Below are positions 27,707 through 35,817 of a DNA stretch of 64,000 nt, in pieces. Every line of letters begins with the position of its first letter. Within the stretch, counting starts at the first letter, position 1. Origin of the DNA: Mucilaginibacter polytrichastri (GTDB lineage Bacteria; Bacteroidota; Bacteroidia; Sphingobacteriales; Sphingobacteriaceae); assembly GCF_001911425.1 (NCBI RefSeq), contig NZ_MPPL01000001.1:4041716-4105715 (forward strand), written 5' to 3'. The notes beneath the pieces are model-generated. The model did no database searches. It was given only the letters and a program-made list of their open reading frames with translations, and had not been told where the DNA came from. Both the position numbers and the translations under genes were made by a program.

Positions 27707-30421
27707 ATGACAGATTTTGTAAATTCACTGGGCAGCAAAGCCCTTCTTGACATTCTGCTGCTTTCTAATGATGCAACAGCCATTTACACCGGAGAAGACC
27801 TAAGGATTGAGGCTATCAACCAGGGAATGCTCAATATCTTGGGAAAAGATACATCGGTACAAGGAATGCCCTTCGAACAAGCGTTTCCTGAACTAAAAGG
27901 ACAACCTTTCACCCATACTCTAAAAGATGCCCAGCGCACAGGTCAGACCTATAAAGCAAAGGATATCCCTGCTAAACTCAACATTGAGGACACCGAACAA
28001 ACTTATTATTTTGATTTCATTTATCGCCCCATAAAGAACGATACAGGTAAGGTCATTTGCATACTTCACACCGCGACCGAAGTATCTGACCGGATCAATG
28101 CCCTCAAGTTAGCCCAGGAAAAACAGCTTGGCGAACAACTGGCCTATGAGCAACTGGAGGCAATCAATGAAGAATTTCAAGCTGCCAACGAAGAAATAAA
28201 TGCGGCTAACGAAGAACTAAATGCAGCTAACGAAGAAATACAGTCGGTTAGCGAAGAATATCAGGCCACCAATGAAGAACTCAATGCTACAAACGAACAG
28301 CTACAAAAGTTGTCCGACCAATTGCAAGCCCTGGAAAATGAACGGTCGCAATTGATCACCAGTTCACCCATCGGCATGACCATTTTGAAGGGAGAAGAAT
28401 TCATTATTGAGATGGCCAACGCACCGATCTTTAAGCTATGGGGACGCAGCCCAGAGCAAACCATTGGCAAAAAGATCCTTGAGGTTTTTCCGGAACTACT
28501 CGATCAGCCCTTCCCCGAAATGTTAAGGGAAGTGATGACATCAGGAAATGCATTAGAGATCAAGGAAATAGCTGTTGATATTACCGCACCCGATGGCAGC
28601 TCGAAAAAATACTATGTGGATTTCGCTTATCATCCCCTTCTTGGAACCGATGGAACGGTTATAAAGATTATGGCGACTGTCAGCGATATTACCCAGATCG
28701 TCGCAGTCAGGAAAGTACTGGAGGATACCCAGCTACAGCTTAACCAAACCAACGAACAGCTGTCCGCGGTGAACGAGGAATACATGGCAACTAATGAGGA
28801 ACTTGCTCAGGTAAATGAGGAATTCCAAAATACAAACGAAGAGCTTGCCCAGCTCAATGAGGAATTCCATGTTACCAATGAAGAACTTAACGCTGCAAAC
28901 CAGATCCTTGTGGCAGCAGGTATACTAGGTGATAAGGAAAATATTGAACTCACTTCGCTGAACATCGAACTCAAAAAACGCAATATAGCACTTGCTTACA
29001 GCGAAAAGCGGGCATTGGAACTGTTCTTTGATGCCCCTGTTGCCATTGGGTTATTATCGGGCCCGGAGCTGTCAATCATCTCAGCCAACCCCGAACTGCT
29101 TCGCCTTTGGGGGAAAACAGGAGCCATATTGGAAAAGCCCTTGGACGAAGCACTTCCCGAATTGAAGGGACAACCGTTTTCAGAAATACTTTATCAGGTT
29201 TACAGTAGCGGCAAATCTGCCTATGGAACAGGCGAAAAAGTCGTATTGCACCGCGAGGGCAAGCTGGAAGACTGCTATTTCAATTTTATATATAAGCCGA
29301 TCAAGGACAGAAAAGGGCGCACTCACTCGATCATGATCGTAGCGGGAGAAGTAACGGAGCAGGTTAATGCCATTCACTCTGCCCAAGACATCTCAGACCG
29401 GCTATCCGTAGCCCTTAGCGCGGCCAGCTTGGGTTCTTATGACCTTGAACTTGCAACTGGAAAAATGGAATGCAGCGACCGCTGCAAACTAAACTTCGGA
29501 AGAAATATAGCAGAGGATTTTAACTTCCCAGACCTTATGGAAGCCATCCTCCCCCAATATAGAGAAACCGTTCAAAAAGCGGTAGCCGGTGCCATAGCAA
29601 ATAACGGAATATACGAATCAGAATATGAGATCCAGCTACCGGATGGCGGAAAGCGATGGATTCACGCCTCCGGCAGTCCACGCTACGACGCCCAAAACAA
29701 TCCCTCAAGAATGATTGGGGTTACCCTGGATATCACCCAGCGCAAAGCCTATGAACAACGTCGTGACGATTTTCTATCAGTAGCCGCCCATGAGCTTAAA
29801 ACACCGCTCACCGTACTTAAGGCCAATCTGCAGCTGCTTGAACGCATTAAAACACAGATAACGAACCCAAAAGCGCATCAATTGATCGAAGGGGCCAGTG
29901 CTTCCATGTCAAAGGTGAGCATTTTGGTAGAGGATCTGCTCAACCTGAGCAAGCATTCGGGTGGAAAGCTTGAACTCCAGAAAAAATGGTTCGATATCCC
30001 ACAGATTTTAGATACCTGCTGTAGCCATGTGCGTATTGAGGGAAACCATGAGCTGATCCTGACCGGAGAAAAGAACCTTAACGTCTTTGCCGATGAACTC
30101 CGTATCGAACAGGTGCTGGTAAACTTGGTAAACAATGCAGTTAAATATGCCCCCGGGTCAAACCAAATTCATCTTATCGTTGAAAAAATAGATCAATATG
30201 CCAAAATTTCGGTAAGGGATTTCGGTCCGGGGATTTCCCAGCAGCAGATCCCAAAGCTATTTGACCGTTACTGGCAGGCCAATAAATCATCCAGCACTTA
30301 TACCGGACTCGGCCTTGGATTATCTATCTGCGCAGAGATCATCGAGCGGCATGGCGGAACGATAGGCGTAGAAAGCACCTTGGGAGAAGGTTCAACCTTT
30401 TGGTTTACCTTGCCGATTTAA
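27707..30421 (+). CDS. Cytosolic multi-PAS sensor histidine kinase
   Basis: A 904-residue protein without membrane segments. Four PAS units lie at about 10-135, 222-345, 435-560 and 570-685. Between the first and third are long coiled coils built of repeated NEELNAANEE-type heptads (about 145-220 and 350-400). HisKA follows (FLSVAAHELKTPLTVLK, His about 697) and HATPase_c (NLVNNAVKYAPGS, then DFGPGIS, GLGLGLSIC). The fourth PAS (RWIHASGSPRYDAQNNPSRM) is of the PAS_3 type. It should autophosphorylate in response to a cytosolic signal. A response regulator lies nearby at 30730 on the other strand, but is not in an operon with it. Confidence 0.95.
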   Translation: MTDFVNSLGSKALLDILLLSNDATAIYTGEDLRIEAINQGMLNILGKDTSVQGMPFEQAFPELKGQPFTHTLKDAQRTGQTYKAKDIPAKLNIEDTEQTYYFDFIYRPIKNDTGKVICILHTATEVSDRINALKLAQEKQLGEQLAYEQLEAINEEFQAANEEINAANEELNAANEEIQSVSEEYQATNEELNATNEQLQKLSDQLQALENERSQLITSSPIGMTILKGEEFIIEMANAPIFKLWGRSPEQTIGKKILEVFPELLDQPFPEMLREVMTSGNALEIKEIAVDITAPDGSSKKYYVDFAYHPLLGTDGTVIKIMATVSDITQIVAVRKVLEDTQLQLNQTNEQLSAVNEEYMATNEELAQVNEEFQNTNEELAQLNEEFHVTNEELNAANQILVAAGILGDKENIELTSLNIELKKRNIALAYSEKRALELFFDAPVAIGLLSGPELSIISANPELLRLWGKTGAILEKPLDEALPELKGQPFSEILYQVYSSGKSAYGTGEKVVLHREGKLEDCYFNFIYKPIKDRKGRTHSIMIVAGEVTEQVNAIHSAQDISDRLSVALSAASLGSYDLELATGKMECSDRCKLNFGRNIAEDFNFPDLMEAILPQYRETVQKAVAGAIANNGIYESEYEIQLPDGGKRWIHASGSPRYDAQNNPSRMIGVTLDITQRKAYEQRRDDFLSVAAHELKTPLTVLKANLQLLERIKTQITNPKAHQLIEGASASMSKVSILVEDLLNLSKHSGGKLELQKKWFDIPQILDTCCSHVRIEGNHELILTGEKNLNVFADELRIEQVLVNLVNNAVKYAPGSNQIHLIVEKIDQYAKISVRDFGPGISQQQIPKLFDRYWQANKSSSTYTGLGLGLSICAEIIERHGGTIGVESTLGEGSTFWFTLPI

Positions 30422-30431
30422 TTTTTTACCA

Positions 30432-30569
30432 ATAAAAGGACAAGAGTATAAAATATTTTTTATCCAAAAAGGAGGTAAAGTCATTGATTGTTCCATTAAA
30501 GCTGGACAAACTTTTAATACAACGCAAGGGTCTGCTTATTATGAATTGGGCAATAAATTCATTTTATAA
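30432..30569 (+). pseudogene. C-terminal gene remnant
   Basis: Frame ends at TAA 30567 and reads QEYKIFFIQKGGKVIDCSIK then AGQTFNTTQGSAYYELGNKF and IL. This is convincing protein sequence, but it lacks any start codon and follows straight after the kinase stop. The family is not recognised. It is probably the leftover end of a deleted gene. Confidence 0.5.
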
Positions 30570-30729
30570 AAACGCATTTTATAGATTCACATAATTCATA
30601 AACTTTGACTTTATCGCCAAAAACCTTATGGATAATATCGCCGCCAGCTGTGCAGCGAAAACCACCCGCACAATGGACAATTATGGCAGTATTTAACGCT
30701 ATTTCTGTGAATTTTTGAATATAAACGTT
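30559..30729 (-). pseudogene. Rhodanese-like domain remnant
   Basis: Minus-strand frame ending at TGA (30559-30561) reads KFTEIALNTAIIVHCAGGFR then CTAGGDIIHKVFGDKVKVYE. IVHCAGGFR is the active-site loop of a rhodanese domain (CxGGxR type, as in sulfurtransferases fused to metallo-beta-lactamases). No start codon is present and only the active-site half remains. Confidence 0.45.
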
Positions 30730-31089
30730 TTAAATATAATGCTCAATCATTTTATATAGATTTTCAATCTCAAATGGTTTTGGGAGGAAATTGTCGGCAT
30801 GACAATCGCTTGCAATTTTTGCAATATCGAATTCAGCCGACATAATGATTACAGGTATTTGTTCAATAACTTCATCGTTTTTTATATCCTTGCATATAAC
30901 ATCTCCATTTCTATCTGAACCAGTAAGGCGTAAATCGAGTAATATAAGCTCGGGCTTGATGTCAGCTATTTCCCGAATTGGAAGGGATGTTAACGAACAA
31001 TAGACTTCATAACCTTTATCCTTTAACACCATTTCGAGAATTGCATTGATATCAGGATCGTCATCTATAACGAGTATTTTCGATGCCAT
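30730..31089 (-). CDS. Single-domain response regulator
   Basis: A 119-residue receiver domain from ATG 31089 (an upstream TTG is unlikely). ILVIDDDPD supplies the acidic pocket, LILLDLRLTG the phospho-acceptor Asp, IIMSA the conserved Ser and FLPKPFE the Lys. There is no output domain, so it acts by protein contact. It is next to, and co-directional with, the truncated histidine kinase at 31167-31841. Confidence 0.93.
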   Translation of the reverse strand: MASKILVIDDDPDINAILEMVLKDKGYEVYCSLTSLPIREIADIKPELILLDLRLTGSDRNGDVICKDIKNDEVIEQIPVIIMSAEFDIAKIASDCHADNFLPKPFEIENLYKMIEHYI

Positions 31090-31166
31090 AATTTTCAATT
31101 TAACTCCTGCGGTACAATTTTTATACCGAAGACTATAAATAGTTTTATTAAAATTCTTTATGCCTC

Positions 31167-31841
31167 TTACAGTGCATCGGGAAGTTCAAAGAAAAAAGTA
31201 GATCCTACGTTTTCTTCACTTTCAAGGTAGATCTTACTGTTATGTGAATGTAGTATTTCGGCCACCACGTACAATCCAATACCGAATCCGGATATATTTC
31301 TAATCTTGTCATTATTTACACGATAATAGCGGTCAAATAATCTTTCCTGTTCATTTTTAGCTATCCCAATTCCATTGTCTGTTATAGAAAGGTGTACTTT
31401 TTCTTGTTCAACCTTGCACTTTATAGTGATCTCACTTCCTTTAGGCGAATATTTAGCTGCATTGCTGATCAGGTTGTCCAGCACCTGGCTGATCTTGAGG
31501 CGATCCGCATACACGTAAGCTGTTGAGCAATCTTTCAAAATATAAAAATAACCGGGCAAAGTTAATTTAGCTTCGAATACAACTTCTTCAATCAATTGAT
31601 GAAGGTTGAATCGTTCACAATGGAGCTCCATTGTTCCGTCAAGTAATTTGGTGTTATTCAGTAGATTTTGAATCAGGGTTGTCATTTTGTTAACCTGGCG
31701 GTTGACACGTTGTAACGCATCGTGTTCAAAACTACCCTCATCAGGTTTCACTTTATCCAACATCGCCTGAATGAACATTTTAATCGAGGTAAGAGGAGTC
31801 TTTAATTCGTGACTGGCGATGGATGTAATGCTTGGCGGCAT
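31167..31841 (-). pseudogene. Histidine kinase core, truncated at its 5' end
   Basis: Residues from SIASHELKTPLTSIKMF onward are a normal HisKA plus HATPase_c (LDNLISNAAKYSPKG, ITDNGIGIAK, ISGFGIGLYVVAEIL). Upstream of SIASHEL the reading frame runs antisense through a response-regulator gene, so the sensor part is lost at about 31820. A chance ATG at 31841 (MPPSITSIASHEL) could still drive a 224-residue sensorless kinase. I treat it as truncated but possibly expressed. Confidence 0.8.
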
Positions 31842-32031
31842 GGATGGCCGCTCGATTTGCAAAGAGATGAAGTCGAATAACCTGACCTGTTCAGTACCCG
31901 TTATTCTGATTTCAGGGACACATGACCTTGCTGCATCGCTTAACCTGCCTGGTGCGCCAAATGATTTTGTTGCCAAGCCTTTTGATATAGATTACTTACT
32001 TGAAAGAATAAAAAAACAGTTGGCCGCTTGA
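31819..32031 (+). pseudogene. Response regulator fragment, 5' end lost
   Basis: The frame reads DVMLGGMDGRSICKEMK, VPVILISGTHDL and NDFVAKPFDIDYLLERIKKQ: the second half of a receiver domain, starting precisely at the phospho-acceptor Asp. Beta-1 to alpha-2 with the acidic pocket are missing. It meets the truncated kinase head to head at 31819-31824, which marks a rearrangement breakpoint. Confidence 0.85.
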
Positions 32032-32191
32032 TTTGCGCATTTTGTTCCTTTAGCAATTTCATAAAAATCGCTAACATTTTTTCAGTCACAATTGAAAATC
32101 TTTATCCCGTTTGTAATAAAAATACTCTCCAATGATTTACCGCCGACATTATCTCTTTAGCAATTTCACTCCATGTCTATCAAACTGATTT

Positions 32192-32695
32192 ATGAAAAAC
32201 AAACTTTATTACGACAAGACGATTAATAAATTAGTACCTGAAAAGGTACGTACGTTTTTTGTAGTCCATTTAAATCACATCTATACAGCAAAATCGCATT
32301 TTGTCGAAAGATTGCCTGAAATTGGATTACAAGGTTACTTCGAAGATCTTAAAAAACCAATTGAAAAACTGACTGAGGATGTAACTCTCCAATTATCAAG
32401 TTTGAATGCCATATTCAAATTGCTTGATGCAGAACCCACAGTTAATAACAGCGGTAGTCTTATTTGTGTTGTTGAGAATGCATTTAGCTCGATTCCATTT
32501 TTTGGAGATAGTCCGTCGTTGCGTGATATGTCATTACGATATTACCTATACAACATTGCCAACATGGAGACGGCCTCATTCAAAATCTTACAAACTGCCG
32601 CATCAGAATTAAAAAACAAACCCATTAGCTTATTACTAACACTAAATTTTAAAGATGCTAAGATAGACCGTACAAAAACTCTTTTCGGTGCTTAA
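32192..32695 (+). CDS. DUF892/YciE-like ferritin-fold protein
   Basis: A 167-residue helical protein. VVHLNHIYTAKSHFVERLPE then LKKPIEKLTEDVTLQLSSLN near the N-terminus match the LHHLNxIYxxKxxLxxxLP pattern of DUF892 (YciF/YciE) ferritin-like proteins, linked to stress responses. It is divergent from the usual sequence in its second half. It stands alone, with a good terminator at 32762-32791. Confidence 0.75.
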   Translation: MKNKLYYDKTINKLVPEKVRTFFVVHLNHIYTAKSHFVERLPEIGLQGYFEDLKKPIEKLTEDVTLQLSSLNAIFKLLDAEPTVNNSGSLICVVENAFSSIPFFGDSPSLRDMSLRYYLYNIANMETASFKILQTAASELKNKPISLLLTLNFKDAKIDRTKTLFGA

Positions 32696-32761
32696 TTAAG
32701 CTAGCATATTTATTATCATGTCAGACTTAGATTTATGCCATCTTCTAGCCAGTCATTAAAC

Positions 32762-32791
32762 GCTCCGGCCCAATGCAGCCAGAGCTTTTTT
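32762..32791 (+). terminator. Intrinsic terminator
   Basis: GCTCCGGC (32762-32769) pairs with GCCAGAGC (32778-32785) with one mismatch and is followed by TTTTTT. It lies 66 bases after the DUF892-like gene. Confidence 0.75.
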
Positions 32792-32834
32792 CTTTGAATA
32801 TACTAAAGCATGATAAATGAATTCTCACCATTAA

Positions 32835-34487
32835 TTAAAAAGGACAAACGGTGGACTGGCTATTCAAACGTTTGGACTGATTTTCCGCCAGGATTGTTTC
32901 AAATATTTTGCTGTTCGCATCACTTTGCTTAGTGGCAATCACAGAATCTGTCGAAAAGGCCAGTAAAGCTTCATCAATAGATAGTGTTCCTGCTGCCGAG
33001 TCTTTTCTACCGTTAAAGGCAAATGAATCCGGGCCACGCTGGCATTGCACATTAATATTGATCCTGCCCACTTCACCATTAAGGGTATCGATAAGATAAG
33101 CTATTTTTTTCGTATCTCCGCTGAAAATGCTCACCTGCTGCCCGTATGGGGAGTTGCTGATAAAAGACACCGGCATGTCCAAATCTTCGAAAGGCACCAC
33201 CGGGATAACCGGGCCGAACTGCTCTTCATGATAAAGCCGCATGTTTTTGTTTACAGGATAAACGATGGCAGGCTTAACGATAGATTCAAAGCTATCTTCT
33301 TCATCATCTGTTCTGTTGATCACCTGTGCTCCGTGGCTTAACGCATCGCCAATAACATCCTTCAGGTAAGCAGGTTTAGCAGGTTCTGCCAACGGGGTAA
33401 TATTTACACCTTTTGTCCAGGGCATACCAACTTTTAACTGATTCACCGCGTAAATTAGTCGCTGATTAAATTCTTCTACGATGTCACGGTGGACAAATAA
33501 GATTTTCAATGCGGTACAACGCTGTCCATTAAATGACAATGCCCCTGCGACACTTTCGCGGACTGCATTATCCAGGTCAGCATCTGCCAAAATGATCGCT
33601 GCATTTTTGGCGTCTAAGCCTAATATTGCTTTCAACCGGTTAGACTTAGGATGCATTTTTTTCAGACTGTCAGCTACTTTGCTGCTGCCGATTAATGCCA
33701 GCACATCTACTTTGCCGCTTTCCATTAAGGTGGGCACAATATCCCGGCCCCGACCGTAAACAGTATTTACCACACCTGCGGGAAATGATTCGGCAAATGC
33801 ATCCAGCAACGGCGCAAATAAGAGTGTACCGTGCTTTGGCGGTTTAAACAAAATGGTATTGCCCATGATCAGTGCCGGTATCAGTGTGGTGAACGTTTCA
33901 TTAAGCGGATAATTGAATGGGCCCATACATAAAACAACACCAAATGGAACTTTAGTACTGTGCCCGATAAAATCGTTAGCACAAATAATTGCGGAGTTTT
34001 TATTGCGTAAGCGGCTGGCAGCTTTAACCGTTTCGTAAATATATTCTACCGTACGATCAAACTCCTTTTCCGCGTCTGGAACAGTCTTACCTATTTCCCA
34101 TACCAATAAACGAACGACCTCTTCACGTTTAGCTTTCATCTTTACCAGAAAGTCTTCCAGGCAGTCGACACGTTCTTGCATATACATAGACGGCCATTGG
34201 CCTCTTCCATGGTCGAAAGCGCTGAGCGCAGCTTCCAATGCATCATTGGCTTCTTTTTCAGTTGCTAATGGATAGCTGCCAATCATAAAGGGTTCTGCTT
34301 TTCCGTCTTTATTGTGTTTTACAAAGACTGGAGAAGTAACTAAATGAGTGGGTCCGTCCCAGTCTTGGAGTTGCCCGTTAATCAAAATCTGTCGTTGATA
34401 TAACGGCTGGGGCAACCTGATTTCTCCCGGTATATCATCAATCACAGGAAATAATCCTGACATTGAATTCTGTTGTTTATTTTCCAT
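32835..34487 (-). CDS. NADP-dependent aldehyde dehydrogenase, GapN-like
   Basis: A 550-residue aldehyde dehydrogenase. FGVVLCMGPFNYPLNETFTT, the NADP-binding region, NGQRCTALK with the catalytic Cys near 333 and HEEQFGPVIPVVPFE are all present. INVQCQRGPDSFAFNGRKDS near 490 is typical of non-phosphorylating glyceraldehyde-3-phosphate dehydrogenases, which oxidise glyceraldehyde-3-phosphate with NADP. Other aldehydes are possible. Its leader carries two sites (34551-34569 and 34575-34588) shared with the SDR gene at 35818, so it belongs to the regulon of the Crp/Fnr protein at 35145-35738. Confidence 0.93.
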   Translation of the reverse strand: MENKQQNSMSGLFPVIDDIPGEIRLPQPLYQRQILINGQLQDWDGPTHLVTSPVFVKHNKDGKAEPFMIGSYPLATEKEANDALEAALSAFDHGRGQWPSMYMQERVDCLEDFLVKMKAKREEVVRLLVWEIGKTVPDAEKEFDRTVEYIYETVKAASRLRNKNSAIICANDFIGHSTKVPFGVVLCMGPFNYPLNETFTTLIPALIMGNTILFKPPKHGTLLFAPLLDAFAESFPAGVVNTVYGRGRDIVPTLMESGKVDVLALIGSSKVADSLKKMHPKSNRLKAILGLDAKNAAIILADADLDNAVRESVAGALSFNGQRCTALKILFVHRDIVEEFNQRLIYAVNQLKVGMPWTKGVNITPLAEPAKPAYLKDVIGDALSHGAQVINRTDDEEDSFESIVKPAIVYPVNKNMRLYHEEQFGPVIPVVPFEDLDMPVSFISNSPYGQQVSIFSGDTKKIAYLIDTLNGEVGRININVQCQRGPDSFAFNGRKDSAAGTLSIDEALLAFSTDSVIATKQSDANSKIFETILAENQSKRLNSQSTVCPF

Positions 34488-34550
34488 GATATTACTTTAA
34501 TCAATTTTCCAATTGATAAAGCAAATTTCCGGATTGAGTACCTAAAGAAA

Positions 34551-34569
34551 GATGAACTAGCTTAAGAAA
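34551..34569 (-). promoter_or_regulatory. Second conserved box in the ALDH leader
   Basis: GATGAACTAGCTTAAGAAA on the plus strand. Its exact reverse complement occurs in the SDR leader (35749-35767), at the same 9-base step from the GTGAAC palindrome and in the same orientation to the gene. It probably holds the -33 region or a second regulator site. Confidence 0.65.
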
Positions 34570-34574
34570 TTAAG

Positions 34575-34588
34575 GTGAACTACTTCAC
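34575..34588. promoter_or_regulatory. Crp/Fnr operator, ALDH copy
   Basis: GTGAACTACTTCAC, one mismatch from a perfect palindrome, 88 bases upstream of the ALDH ATG. Same motif at 35089-35102 and 35730-35743. Confidence 0.75.
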
Positions 34589-34613
34589 GTTTTGTTGCTG
34601 CAATGAAAGTTCT

Positions 34614-34654
34614 AAAACAAAAACATCCCATCGGGTTGTTAACCTGATAGGATG
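34614..34654 (-). terminator. Intrinsic terminator of the monooxygenase gene
   Basis: On the minus strand CATCCTATCAGGTT-aac-AACCCGATGGGATG forms a 14-bp hairpin with two weak pairs, followed by TTTTTGTTTT. It lies 52 bases after the stop of the gene 34706-34999. Confidence 0.8.
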
Positions 34655-34705
34655 TCCGGAGTTAATCGAAAGTATCTCCGAAGTTAGCTGCCGAGCAGCT
34701 ACTAT

Positions 34706-34999
34706 TTATTTAACCGCCAGTAAATCTACCTTTTCGATAACCGGATCGGTAGCTAACAGCTCAGGCGCATGGGCCATCAGTGCCTTGGCGATTTCTCCAC
34801 CCAAGTGTGCGTCCCGGCCGTGTTCATCTGTGAAGGTGTCGAAGATTCCGAAAGTAGATGGCCCGAGCTGAAGCGCGTACCAACGTACGGTTTGTGTTTC
34901 GGCCTGGGCCAAAGGCAATGCGCTTTTTATAAAATCAGCGACCTCCTGTTCTTTGCCGGGTTTGGCTTCCAGGCGTGCAAGTAATGCAAATTTTTCCAT
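34706..34999 (-). CDS. ABM-domain monooxygenase-like protein
   Basis: A 97-residue antibiotic-biosynthesis-monooxygenase (ABM) fold protein: FALLARLEAKPGKEQEVADF at the start, RWYALQLGPSTFGIFDTFTD in the middle and the DAHLGGEIAKAL helix. Proteins of this size act on quinols or similar, or as dimeric binding proteins. It is divergent from the Crp/Fnr gene, with the palindrome 35089-35102 and a good -7 element TAACTTTG (35059-35066) between them. Confidence 0.88.
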   Translation of the reverse strand: MEKFALLARLEAKPGKEQEVADFIKSALPLAQAETQTVRWYALQLGPSTFGIFDTFTDEHGRDAHLGGEIAKALMAHAPELLATDPVIEKVDLLAVK

Positions 35000-35058
35000 G
35001 ATATTATTTTTTTAATGCTTTAAATCCGCTAATCAGGATTAGCCCTGATCGCGGACGG

Positions 35059-35066
35059 CAAAGTTA
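35059..35066 (-). promoter_or_regulatory. -7 promoter element of the ABM monooxygenase gene
   Basis: Minus-strand TAACTTTG matches the Bacteroidota -7 consensus TAnnTTTG exactly, 59 bases before ATG 34999 and just downstream of the operator at 35089. Confidence 0.6.
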
Positions 35067-35088
35067 TCCAAGCTAAGTCTTAAAAAAG

Positions 35089-35102
35089 GTGAACTGGTTC
35101 AC
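35089..35102. promoter_or_regulatory. Crp/Fnr operator in the divergent promoter
   Basis: GTGAACTGGTTCAC, with 6-bp arms in perfect inversion, between the monooxygenase (ATG 34999) and Crp/Fnr (ATG 35145) genes. It suits autoregulation and joint control. Confidence 0.8.
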
Positions 35103-35144
35103 ATAAATTGCTGCCTGGAAAATGCGTTAATTTGTATTTACAAC

Positions 35145-35738
35145 ATGGAAGATCTTTCGCGCTTTATAGAAAACATAAATCATAAGACCCGGCTTTCGCC
35201 TGAAAACATGGGGCGGTTAATGAGTGCTTTTCAGGTAGTAAAGGTGAAAAGAAAACAATTGCTGATTCAACCCGGATTTGTTGCCAAATACCGAATCTAC
35301 ATATTAAAGGGGGCTTTCCATTCTTATGTGATTGACGATAAGGGGAACGAACATACTATACAATTTGCGGTGGAAGACTGGTGGCTTTCGGACTACAACA
35401 GCTATATTCATCAAACCCCTGCAACGCAGTTTGTCGAAGCTTTGGAAAATAGTATTATTCTTCAGATCGATCATCAAACAGAACAAGAGCTCAAAGATGC
35501 TAATTTAGAGTTAGCAACATTGTTCAGGCTAATGGCCGAACATTCAGCAGCTTATCTTGCACGGCGTATTGTATCTAATTTAACCCAGAGCGCCGAGGAG
35601 CGGTATAACGACTTTGTTGCCAAATACCCAAAAGTAGTGCAGCGTCTGCCACAATACGCGCTCGCCTCATATTTGAATATGACCCGAGAGTTTTTATCAA
35701 AGATTCGTAACGATAAAGTGCGAAAAAAAGTGAACTAG
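35145..35738 (+). CDS. Crp/Fnr-family transcriptional regulator
   Basis: A 197-residue protein with a jelly-roll sensor (IYILKGAFHSYVIDDKGNEH) and C-terminal HTH (QRLPQYALASYLNMTREFLS, then KIRNDKVRKKVN). No Fnr Cys cluster. The final codons AAA-GTG-AAC-TAG form the left arm of the GTGAACTAGTTCAC operator for the next gene, so coding sequence and operator overlap. Three copies of this palindrome in 1.2 kb place ALDH, ABM, itself and the SDR in one local regulon. Inducer unknown; a reactive carbonyl or quinone would fit the enzymes. Confidence 0.93.
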   Translation: MEDLSRFIENINHKTRLSPENMGRLMSAFQVVKVKRKQLLIQPGFVAKYRIYILKGAFHSYVIDDKGNEHTIQFAVEDWWLSDYNSYIHQTPATQFVEALENSIILQIDHQTEQELKDANLELATLFRLMAEHSAAYLARRIVSNLTQSAEERYNDFVAKYPKVVQRLPQYALASYLNMTREFLSKIRNDKVRKKVN

Positions 35739-35743
35739 TTCAC
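35730..35743. promoter_or_regulatory. Perfect Crp/Fnr operator overlapping the regulator stop codon
   Basis: GTGAACTAGTTCAC, a perfect 14-base palindrome. Bases 35736-35738 are the TAG stop of the regulator gene. It lies 75 bases before the SDR ATG. Confidence 0.85.
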
Positions 35744-35748
35744 ATGTT

Positions 35749-35767
35749 TTTCTTAAGCTAGTTCATC
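35749..35767 (+). promoter_or_regulatory. Second conserved box in the SDR leader
   Basis: TTTCTTAAGCTAGTTCATC, the exact reverse complement of 34551-34569 in the ALDH leader, at the same distance from the palindrome. A shared AGGTAC and an AACTTTG or AATTTG -7-like stretch follow in both leaders. Confidence 0.65.
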
Positions 35768-35817
35768 GTTCTGAAGGTACAATTGCCCGCAACTTTGTGG
35801 TCTAAAATTTAAAAATT

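Noticed and set aside
28141..28330. Tandem DNA repeat in the kinase gene
   Set aside because: It reflects coiled-coil heptads (NEELNAANEE type), not a CRISPR or satellite repeat.
31842..31976. N-terminal extension of the histidine kinase to TTG 31976
   Set aside because: It is the antisense of a receiver-domain gene and not real kinase sequence.
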